From Bacteroidota bacterium (GTDB taxonomy: Bacteria; Bacteroidota; Bacteroidia; Palsa-948), in the NCBI GenBank assembly GCA_016195025.1, contig JACQAL010000072.1:1-55207 (forward strand): a stretch of DNA of 55,207 nucleotides, in the 5' to 3' direction. Both the position numbers and the translations under genes were made by a program. Below are positions 31,758 to 39,705 of the stretch, in pieces (positions within the stretch are counted from its first letter, which is position 1; each line of letters begins with the position of its first letter). Under the pieces are notes generated by a model. That model had not been told where the DNA came from. It saw nothing but the letters and a program-made list of their open reading frames with translations, and did not search any database.

Positions 31758-33334
31758 TGAATTTTACAAAAACTATTTCCGCAGTTTCAATTCTGAGTTT
31801 TTATCTCGGAGCGCTTCAAAGTTTTTCTCAGTCACCTGACTGGGCGCAGAATGTTGCTCCTATATTATATAACAAATGCACAAGCTGTCATCACTCGGGA
31901 GGAATTGCTCCGTTCCCTTTGATAACTTATACAGACGCTCAGCCCTGGACTTCTCTCATTCAGGCAGATGTACAGAGCGGGAAAATGCCCCCGTGGGTTC
32001 CTGATACAACCTACAGACATTACGTTCATGAGCGGGTGTTGTCTCAGCAGGAAATAAATACAATTGTAACATGGGTGAATAACGGAGTGCCTTCAGGAAA
32101 TCTTTCTCTTGCTCCAACTCCTCCTGTTTACAACAATGGTTCTTTTCTTGGAACTCCTGATTTAAAGTTGACGATTCCTCTCTATACAAGTGTTGCGTCA
32201 ACCAACGATAAGTATCAGTGTTTTTCCTTGCCTACAAATTTTCCACAGGACAGATTTATCAGGGCAATTGAAGTTATTCCCGGTAATAAACAGATTGTTC
32301 ATCACGTAGTGGTTTTTGAAGACACGGTGAATACAGTTATGATTCCAACCGTAGATACTTCATGTAATTTATCGACTACAAAAATCCTAAGTGTGTATGT
32401 CCCCGGTGCAACACCCGCTATTTTTCCGAACGGAGCAAATGTGAAAATGGGAATGCGACTTTCAGCCGGTGCCACTATCCGGGCGCAGATTCATTACCCG
32501 AGAAACACGGCAGGACAGCAGGACAGCACCTCTGTAAATATTTTTTTCTATCCTTTAAACACAAGCGGAATAAGAGAAATTTACGCTGATTTTTTGCTCG
32601 GCAATTGGAACCTCGCCATTCCTCCCGATTCCACAAAAATTTATACCGCACGCTATCCTGACACAACCACAACTCCTGTGGATTATTCCTTGCTCTCGGT
32701 TTTTCCGCACATGCATCTGATAGGGAAAGAAATTGAATCGTATTCAGTCGGTCCGATGAATGACACCACCAAGTTTGTAAAAATTAATAATTGGAATTTT
32801 CACTGGCAGGATTTTTACAGTTTCAAAAAAATAATAAAACTTCCGGCTGGAAGCACACTTCATTCACGCGGGCTATATGATAACACAGTAAACAATCCGA
32901 ATAATCCGAACTCTCCGCCTCAATTGGTAGTCGCAGGTGAACAAACCACTGATGAAATGTTTTTGGTTGCATTTCAGTATTTGCCTTATCAGTCGGGCGA
33001 TGAAAATATTTCTCTTGATACATTGCTTAATCCTCCAACTGCCATGAGTGAAATTCCTACTTCCAATTTTTCCTGCTACGCTTTTCCGAATCCTACTTCA
33101 CGGGAAATAGCTTTTCAGTATTATTTAGATTATCCTTCTATTGTGAAAATTAATTTTTATGACGAACTTGGAAAAAAAATAAAATCTCTTTCTGAAAATC
33201 AAAGCGGAGGAACAAGGCAAATCATTTGGAACATAAAAGATGAAAATGAAAATAAATTGTCAAGCGGAGTTTACTTCTATAAAATAGAAACGGAAAATAA
33301 AACTTCTTCGGGAAAAATTATTATACAACATTAA
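31757..33334 (+). CDS. Cytochrome c / copper type II monooxygenase-like fusion with T9SS sorting domain
   Basis: This 525-residue secreted protein has a signal peptide, then a heme-binding motif CTSCH (residues 41-45) in a cytochrome-c-like domain (ILYNKCTSCHHSGGIAPFPL; SGKMPPWVPD supplies a candidate distal Met). Next is a two-part domain like the ascorbate-dependent copper monooxygenases (PHM/DBM family). All six copper-ligand positions of PHM have candidates in order: His182-His183 (VHHVVVF), His246 (AQIHYPR), His318 and His320 (FPHMHLIGK), Met401 (DEMFLVAFQY), with similar spacing. It ends in a type IX sorting domain (CYAFPNPTSREIAF ... SSGVYFYKIET). The heme domain could deliver electrons to the copper site; this is inference. 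Confidence 0.88.
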   Translation: MNFTKTISAVSILSFYLGALQSFSQSPDWAQNVAPILYNKCTSCHHSGGIAPFPLITYTDAQPWTSLIQADVQSGKMPPWVPDTTYRHYVHERVLSQQEINTIVTWVNNGVPSGNLSLAPTPPVYNNGSFLGTPDLKLTIPLYTSVASTNDKYQCFSLPTNFPQDRFIRAIEVIPGNKQIVHHVVVFEDTVNTVMIPTVDTSCNLSTTKILSVYVPGATPAIFPNGANVKMGMRLSAGATIRAQIHYPRNTAGQQDSTSVNIFFYPLNTSGIREIYADFLLGNWNLAIPPDSTKIYTARYPDTTTTPVDYSLLSVFPHMHLIGKEIESYSVGPMNDTTKFVKINNWNFHWQDFYSFKKIIKLPAGSTLHSRGLYDNTVNNPNNPNSPPQLVVAGEQTTDEMFLVAFQYLPYQSGDENISLDTLLNPPTAMSEIPTSNFSCYAFPNPTSREIAFQYYLDYPSIVKINFYDELGKKIKSLSENQSGGTRQIIWNIKDENENKLSSGVYFYKIETENKTSSGKIIIQH

Positions 33335-33349
33335 ATCAATTTTTATGCA

Positions 33350-35410
33350 ATGAAAAAATATTTATGGCTCTGCATCCTGATTATATCGGAATTCACTTTT
33401 TATTTTTTTCTTTTCAGCTATGTGTGCTTTGCTCAAACATCGATTGCTGTTGGAGGATATATGCACTCGGTTATTGCTGCGCCTAACGGTGCATGCGGCT
33501 GGGGAAATGGCGGAACAGGAAGAATTGGGTACGGAGGAACAGCCAATCCAATTGCTACACCTACTGCAGTTGTTCTTCCCGCAGGAAAAACGGTTACAAA
33601 AGTGGCTGCCGGAAAAGAAACCACTTTTTTTCTTATGAATGATGGCACCGTATATGGCTGCGGAGCAAATGATGTTGGTCAATTAGGCACAGGCAATACT
33701 ACACAGCAAAATACTCCCATACAAATAGGAGCGGGAAATACATATACTGATATTGCTTGCGGGCAAGACCAAGACCACTGCCTTCTTCTAAGAAATGACG
33801 GAACGGTTTGGGGATTAGGGCGAAATGCCGATGGTGAATTAGGCACCGGAGATATCTCTGCGTCCTGCATCTCCAGCCCCTGCACCTGCGTTAGTACTAA
33901 TTGCGAGTGGGCACCCAAGCAAGTAGTAGGAGTTGGAGGTGTGGGTTTTTTAACAGGTATTACAAATATTTTTGCAGGAGCATATCAATCTTTTGCTATT
34001 AAAAGTGATGGAACTGTTTACGGCTGGGGAAATAATTCATCCGGCCAGTTAGGAGATGGAACGACTACAAGCCCAAGAACATCGCCTATTCAGGTTTCAA
34101 TAACCGCTACTGTTACAAAGATTATCGTGGGTGCTGCTCACACACTCTTTCTAAAAAATGACGGCACGGTTTGGGCTTGCGGTGATAATGGAGTTTCTTC
34201 CACTTGCGGATTCCTTGTTCCGTACGATAGGAATGGAAATTTAGCCCTTGCATCCATTACTTCAGGAGCATTGGTTATCGGAGCACAGTATTCTATTAAA
34301 ACTTATAATGCAGGAGATAATTTCAGCAATGTGGCAGGAAGTATTTACGGAACCATTAATACAAGCTGCTGCGAGTTTACTGCTATAGGAACAACTCCTA
34401 CAAGTTATGCTGCCGGCTCATTATTAGCAATTATGAATACACCCACACCCATGCAATGTAATGATCTTCCTGCTGGAACATGGATTGATATTGCAGCAGG
34501 CAGCGGTTATTCTCTTTTTGTCCGCAATGACAATACTGTTTGGGGTTCAGGAACTAATACATACGGACAATTAGCAACCGGAACTACTGCAACAAAAAAA
34601 AGTCCTGTGCAGCTCGGCTCGCCTTCTCTTTTGAGCGGCATCACACAAGTTGCGGCATCAAGAGGCAACAGCACTTCTCTTTTTTATAACGGCACTACTA
34701 AAATTCTCTATTCTGTGGGATACAATGCAGATGGTCAGTTAGGCGATGGAACAACAGGAAACGATGTTGGTTGTACGCAATGCAGATGGAAACAAGTTCA
34801 GGTAGTGGGAAGCCCGGGAAGTTGTGTTGCCACAATTTTGCAGGTTGAACTTATTTCTTTTAATGCTGCGTGCAAAAACGGAACCGTAGTTTGTGATTGG
34901 TCAACCGCTTCCGAAATCAATAATGATTATTTTGAAATTGAAAAAAGTTCAGAAGGAAAAAATTTTGAACCGATTGGAAAAATAAAAGGCGCAGGAAATT
35001 CTTCCACAGAAAAAAATTATTCTTTCACAGATGAAACTCCCTATTCAACCAATCAGTCAATCAACCAATCAGCCAATTTCTATCGCCTCAAACAAACTGA
35101 CTATGACGGCAGAAATAATTATTACGGACCGATTTCGGTGAACTGCTCCTTACCTGATGAATGGAATCTGATTTTGCAAAATTTTTTCTCTGAGGATGAA
35201 TTGAAAGGCACGCTGGTCACTCCTGAAAATTCTGATATAAAAATTTCCATAGTTGATTTACAGGGAAGAATCATCAAAGAGGAAAATTTGCAGGGGCAGA
35301 AAGGTTCTATTTTTTTCAAAATGGAATTAAATAATATAGCCAAAGGACTCTATATAATAAAAGCAGATTTCAACAAAAAAGAAATTGCCAAAAAGTTTAT
35401 TAACCTTTAG
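33350..35410 (+). CDS. Secreted RCC1-repeat protein with inserted domain and T9SS sorting domain
   Basis: This 686-residue protein has a long signal peptide, about six to seven RCC1-like units (GWGNGGTGRIGYGG, YGCGANDVGQLGTG, WGLGRNADGELGTG, YGWGNNSSGQLGDG, WACGDNG, WGSGTNTYGQLATG, YSVGYNADGQLGDG), and a type IX-associated C-terminus (VELISFNAACKNGTVVCDWS ... YRLKQTDYDG ... FINL). The fifth blade is split after WACGDNG by about 80 residues (ALVIGAQYSIKTYNAGDNF ... EFTAIGTTPTSYAAGS), a module otherwise seen in phage-like and surface proteins. A NQSINQSAN stretch is encoded by a short repeat. Possibly co-transcribed with the copper monooxygenase gene 15 bp upstream. Confidence 0.88.
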   Translation: MKKYLWLCILIISEFTFYFFLFSYVCFAQTSIAVGGYMHSVIAAPNGACGWGNGGTGRIGYGGTANPIATPTAVVLPAGKTVTKVAAGKETTFFLMNDGTVYGCGANDVGQLGTGNTTQQNTPIQIGAGNTYTDIACGQDQDHCLLLRNDGTVWGLGRNADGELGTGDISASCISSPCTCVSTNCEWAPKQVVGVGGVGFLTGITNIFAGAYQSFAIKSDGTVYGWGNNSSGQLGDGTTTSPRTSPIQVSITATVTKIIVGAAHTLFLKNDGTVWACGDNGVSSTCGFLVPYDRNGNLALASITSGALVIGAQYSIKTYNAGDNFSNVAGSIYGTINTSCCEFTAIGTTPTSYAAGSLLAIMNTPTPMQCNDLPAGTWIDIAAGSGYSLFVRNDNTVWGSGTNTYGQLATGTTATKKSPVQLGSPSLLSGITQVAASRGNSTSLFYNGTTKILYSVGYNADGQLGDGTTGNDVGCTQCRWKQVQVVGSPGSCVATILQVELISFNAACKNGTVVCDWSTASEINNDYFEIEKSSEGKNFEPIGKIKGAGNSSTEKNYSFTDETPYSTNQSINQSANFYRLKQTDYDGRNNYYGPISVNCSLPDEWNLILQNFFSEDELKGTLVTPENSDIKISIVDLQGRIIKEENLQGQKGSIFFKMELNNIAKGLYIIKADFNKKEIAKKFINL

Positions 35411-35442
35411 TCCTGTTTATAAGAGCGTTTTTTCTTTCACAT

Positions 35443-35470
35443 CCATCAATTATAATAGTGATGGGTTTTT
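35443..35470 (+). terminator. Putative terminator after the RCC1 gene
   Basis: CCATCA (35443-35448) pairs with TGATGG (35459-35464), followed by GTTTTT. The stem is short (6 bp), so this is moderate evidence. Confidence 0.5.
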
Positions 35471-35595
35471 AATGAAATCTCCTAATAAATACCCTATGTT
35501 TAGAATCAAAATCTCATTTATATTGTAAAATTGGGTAATTAATAATATCACATATTTTATTTTGTTTTTATCAGTATTGTTATCAAATTTGTGTT

Positions 35596-35745
35596 ATGAA
35601 AACAACCAAAGACAACCAGACAAAAACGTTTTCTGCTGCTAAAAAGAAAAAAGCAACCAGCAAATTAATAAAGAGAATTAATTACAGTAAAACAAGAAAT
35701 ATACTATTGACGAATCCTTCTCTTTTGTATGGAATATTTGCTTAA
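35596..35745 (+). CDS. Possible 49-residue basic peptide
   Basis: An ATG-initiated frame (MKTTKDNQTKTFSAAKKKKA ... LLYGIFA) fills part of the 362-bp gap between the RCC1 and DUF7948 genes. It is lysine-rich in the first half and hydrophobic at the end, with no signal peptide. The composition resembles short peptides encoded in the gaps of other Bacteroidetes genomes, but no family is recognised. It could be chance. The rest of the gap holds only the putative terminator and AT-rich sequence. Confidence 0.35.
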   Translation: MKTTKDNQTKTFSAAKKKKATSKLIKRINYSKTRNILLTNPSLLYGIFA

Positions 35746-35772
35746 TAATAATACATGAGAACAACTATTGCA

Positions 35773-38700
35773 ATGAAAAAATATTTTTTTCTGCCGACAT
35801 TGTTGTTTTTTGCGAGTTTGTATGTCTTCGCAAAAAATAATACTTGGAATGCCAATCCTTGCAATCAAAAGGTTTTCATAGAAAACAAAGGGCAGTTTGA
35901 CAGCGAATCAAAAAAAATATTGTTTGCTTCTTCCCAAGGCGGAGTTGGTTTGTTTTTCAAATCAAACGGATTAATTTACAAGTATGTTGAATTAGTTCCA
36001 ATGACGGAAGAAGAAAAAGAAAAAATAGAAACACCAGCAAAGAAAAATAAATATGTAGAAGAAGAGTCAATGATTAAACAAATTCCCCATTATCTTTCTG
36101 TAGAATGGCTGAATGCGAACCCCAATGTCCAAACTATCAGCGAGGAGCCGGTTTCATTTTATTACTCGTATGGAAAAAATACAAAAGCAAGCGCATACAA
36201 AAAAATTATTTACAAAAATCTTTATCCAAACATTGATGCAGTGTATGAATTTCCTGAAGGAAAAGAAGGTGTGAAGTATTCTTTGATTCTTCATCCCGGT
36301 GCAAATCCTTCGGATGTAAAAATGAAATGGAGCGGCAAAATTTCTTCCGATGCTTCGGGAAACATTACTATTAAATCTTCCTTCGGAAATTTCATTGACC
36401 ACGCTCCTGTTTCTTATTATGAAAATGGTGAAAAGATTGGTTCGTCTTTTGAATTGGCAGGTAACATCGTTTCGTTCAAACTCCAAACTCTAAACCTCAA
36501 ACTCCAAACTATTATCATTGACCCTTGGACAACCAATCCCACTTTCAACACGAACAATAAAGCATATGAAGTGGCGTATGACAATGCGGGAAATGTGTAT
36601 GCGTACGGTGCGGGCGCTGCTGCGAGCACTCCCCATCAACTGGCGAAGTTCAATAGCGCGGGAGCGTTACAATGGATATACAGCGCAACGAGTATTGCGA
36701 GTTATCAAAATGATTTCGGAGATTTTACTGTGGATAAAAATACAGGCAACTGTTATGTGGCTGAACAATGGGCTGGCAATTCGGGTTATCCTACGATAAT
36801 GCAAATTTCAACTAATGGAATGTTAATGAAAAGTGTTTTCTATAATAACACTACAAATAAAAAAGCAGTGTTTGAATTTCAGCGATTGGAATTTAATGAT
36901 TGCAATCAGACAATTGTGTGCGGCACAGGCGGTCTTCCGAATTCTTCGGGCTTTGATAACACGCAAGCCGTGGTGTTTGATTTAAACCTTAATACAGTAG
37001 TTAATCAAACTTCGGTGGTAAGCACTATTGATGGAGTGGATGTGCAATTGTTAGCAATAGATAAATATAGTTGCTGCCAATATGGATATATTCTTACTGA
37101 CTATAATACGTATACCGGCAATAAATGCCGGTTGGTAAAAATGGCAATGGCTGGATTATCTTCTGTATGGAATATTCCCACGCAGCATAAATTTGCAGAA
37201 GCATATAGCGCGCTGTACAAAGCTACTCCGAATGTTGGCGGTCCCTGCAATGGCGCTGGTTGTTCAAACGGCTATAACGGAATTGCCGTGAGCCCGACTT
37301 ATGTTTATACATATGACAGCGACTCGATTTGCAGATGGGATAAAAACTCAGGCGCATTGGTTGCTTCCGCACATGTTTCGTCCACAGCGCCATCTTACAG
37401 TAGCTGTTGGTTTAATAGCGGTGCAATTGAAATTCATTGGGGAGGGCTTGATGTGGATGAATGCGACAACACTTATGTGGGAGTAGGAAAAGCAATTAAA
37501 GTTTATGATTTATCTTTCAATCTTATCAACACTTACAATCTTCCCGATACAGTTTATGATTTACACCTCGCTCCGAACAATAAATTATACGCCAGCGGAA
37601 AAGGATTTGTAACGGAAATAAATAATACAGTTGCAACGAGCAGCACAACATATTCTGTAACGGTTTCATCCACCCCATCATCAGGATGCAGTGCTTGCAA
37701 CGGAACTGCAAATGTTGTTGCAACCGCAACTGTAACCTGCGGTGCTCCGCCAGTGTTTTCATATTCTTGGGCGCCCGGAGGGCAAACCACTACTGCGATT
37801 TCAAATTTATGTCCGGGAAATTATACTGTAACAGTCACAAGCAATTGCTTTCCTGTCTCCACACAAACTGTTGTAATCACCGGAGGAAGTATTGTGGTGG
37901 CAACTGCAACTGCGTCTCCAACCACCTGTGGAAACAATAACGGCTCGGCAAGCGTAACCGTTACTACCGGAACGGCTCCTTACACATACAGTTGGTCGCC
38001 ATCAGGAGGAACAAGTTCTGCCATTTCAAATCTTGCAGCAGGAAATTATACCGTAACGGTTACCGATGCGGGCGGATGTTCAGCCATTCAAACAGTTTCG
38101 GTTGCGCCATCAACAGGAATCACAGCCACTGCAGGACCAAATCCCACAATCTGCGCGGGACAATCGGCAACTATTTCCGCAACGGGAGGCGGAACGTATT
38201 GGTGGACGAACGGAAATACAAATTCATCCATTATCATTTCTCCTGCATCAAGCACAACCTATTCAGTAATTGTTACAACGAACGGATGCACGGATACTGC
38301 TTCTGCAATGGTAACGGTGAATCCATTGCCGACTGTTACTGTTCCGAATACAACTATTTGTATTGGCGGTGCTGCAACGCTTACTGCCAGTGGGGGAACA
38401 AGTTATTCGTGGAGTAATGGTTCAACCTCAAATCCAATTTCTGTTAATCCTCCTTCCACAACTACTTATATAGTTGTGGGAACGAATGCAAGCGGCTGTT
38501 CCGGTTCCGCATCCGTAACAGTTTCAGTTTCTCCTCCTCCAATTGCTTCCGCCATATCAGCCACCATTTGTTCAGGGCAAAGCGCAGCGCTCACTGCAAG
38601 CGGTGGAGGAAATTATTTGTGGAATACCGGCAATACAAATTCTTCCATCATCGTTTCGCCCACTGCCACTTCAAATTATTCGGTGGTTGTTTCCATCGGC

Positions 38701-39465
38701 TCGTGTGCCGATACTGCCAAGGCAACAGTAACTGTCAATCCTGCGCCTTCCGTTTCTCTTGGAAATAATCAAACACTTTGTGACGGACAAAATCTTACGC
38801 TCAACGCAGGCAATACCGGAGCAAGTTATGTGTGGAGTACAGGCGAAACCACACAGACAATTAATATTTCTTCCGTTGGAAATTATTGGGTGATTGTTGC
38901 TTTTGGAAATTGTCTTGCGATGGATACAGTAAATACTTTTTCTGCTCCCGGCATTTCTCTTTTTGATTCTTCGCTTTGCACTACTTCGCCCATTGTTCTT
39001 GACCCGGGGAGTGGAGCCACTTCTTATTATTGGTCAACCGGAAATACAACACAAACAATTTCTACCGATACTGCCGGCACTTATTATGTTACCGCAATGT
39101 TCGGCAATTGCGCGGCAACAGCCATTGCAAACATTCACGGAATGCCCGGAGGAGAAGGAACATTGTATGTTCCCAACGCATTCACACCGAATGGCGACCA
39201 TCTGAATGAAATTTTTCTGGCGAAGGGAGAAGGAATTGTTTCTTTCAATATGAATATTTTTGACCGATGGGGAAATTTAATTTTTGCTTCAGATGATGTG
39301 AACAAAGGGTGGGATGGAATCATTCAAGGCGGGCATTATACTCTAAAAAAAGATGGACAGGAAGTTTCGCAGGAAGACGTTTACGTTTGGAAAATAAATT
39401 ATACCACGCAATGTTTTCCGAAAAAATCTGAGAGAATGATGGGGCATTTGTCTTTAGTAAAATAG
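35773..39465 (+). CDS. Giant secreted DUF7948/SprB-repeat protein with T9SS type B sorting domain
   Basis: This 1230-residue protein has a signal peptide, an N-terminal DUF7948-like domain (VFIENKGQFDSE ... YKNLYPNIDAVYEF ... SLILHPGANPSDVKMKWSG, to about residue 250), a propeller-like middle, SprB/PKD-like repeats (PYTYSWSPSGGTSSAISNLAAGNYTVTVTDAGGC), several Ig-like repeats of the type CxGxxxTLxASGGxxYxWSNG, and a gliding-motility-type C-terminal domain (LYVPNAFTPNGDHLNEIF ... MNIFDRWGNLIFAS). It is likely a cell-surface adhesin. ATG 35773 gives a standard signal peptide; ATG 35755 is an alternative. A short CAAACTC-type repeat (36477-36510) encodes LQTLNLKLQT in frame. Confidence 0.92.
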   Translation: MKKYFFLPTLLFFASLYVFAKNNTWNANPCNQKVFIENKGQFDSESKKILFASSQGGVGLFFKSNGLIYKYVELVPMTEEEKEKIETPAKKNKYVEEESMIKQIPHYLSVEWLNANPNVQTISEEPVSFYYSYGKNTKASAYKKIIYKNLYPNIDAVYEFPEGKEGVKYSLILHPGANPSDVKMKWSGKISSDASGNITIKSSFGNFIDHAPVSYYENGEKIGSSFELAGNIVSFKLQTLNLKLQTIIIDPWTTNPTFNTNNKAYEVAYDNAGNVYAYGAGAAASTPHQLAKFNSAGALQWIYSATSIASYQNDFGDFTVDKNTGNCYVAEQWAGNSGYPTIMQISTNGMLMKSVFYNNTTNKKAVFEFQRLEFNDCNQTIVCGTGGLPNSSGFDNTQAVVFDLNLNTVVNQTSVVSTIDGVDVQLLAIDKYSCCQYGYILTDYNTYTGNKCRLVKMAMAGLSSVWNIPTQHKFAEAYSALYKATPNVGGPCNGAGCSNGYNGIAVSPTYVYTYDSDSICRWDKNSGALVASAHVSSTAPSYSSCWFNSGAIEIHWGGLDVDECDNTYVGVGKAIKVYDLSFNLINTYNLPDTVYDLHLAPNNKLYASGKGFVTEINNTVATSSTTYSVTVSSTPSSGCSACNGTANVVATATVTCGAPPVFSYSWAPGGQTTTAISNLCPGNYTVTVTSNCFPVSTQTVVITGGSIVVATATASPTTCGNNNGSASVTVTTGTAPYTYSWSPSGGTSSAISNLAAGNYTVTVTDAGGCSAIQTVSVAPSTGITATAGPNPTICAGQSATISATGGGTYWWTNGNTNSSIIISPASSTTYSVIVTTNGCTDTASAMVTVNPLPTVTVPNTTICIGGAATLTASGGTSYSWSNGSTSNPISVNPPSTTTYIVVGTNASGCSGSASVTVSVSPPPIASAISATICSGQSAALTASGGGNYLWNTGNTNSSIIVSPTATSNYSVVVSIGSCADTAKATVTVNPAPSVSLGNNQTLCDGQNLTLNAGNTGASYVWSTGETTQTINISSVGNYWVIVAFGNCLAMDTVNTFSAPGISLFDSSLCTTSPIVLDPGSGATSYYWSTGNTTQTISTDTAGTYYVTAMFGNCAATAIANIHGMPGGEGTLYVPNAFTPNGDHLNEIFLAKGEGIVSFNMNIFDRWGNLIFASDDVNKGWDGIIQGGHYTLKKDGQEVSQEDVYVWKINYTTQCFPKKSERMMGHLSLVK
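36477..36510. repeat. Short CAAACTC/CTAAACC repeat inside the DUF7948 gene
   Basis: About four units of CAAACTC-like sequence encode SFKLQTLNLKLQT. Same style as the in-frame arrays in bioF and bioA. Confidence 0.7.
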
Positions 39466-39705
39466 AAGAACTCGAACCTTTTGTTATAATTGTTCCAGAG
39501 AATGAGTTTATATTTTTATCCTTAAGCAATTTCAGAAATGCGCCAGTTCCACTCAAAGGTTACTGGATTCTCCGCTCCCTCTGCGGTTAAAAAGATGCTT
39601 TAGTTCCGTTATTAAATTTCTCTTCTGAAAATTTTTTACTCCCGCCAATCTTTCTATCTTTACCCTGTTGCTTTTTTAACAGGAACCTAAAAAAAATTTC
39701 TTGCC

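Noticed and set aside
39664-39683. Hairpin CCTGTT/AACAGG as a terminator or operator upstream of the YadA-like gene
   Set aside because: The stem is only 6 bp with a T-rich loop rather than a following T tract, and no partner regulator is known. The rest of the 240-bp gap shows nothing distinct apart from a near-consensus TATCTTTA at 39655.
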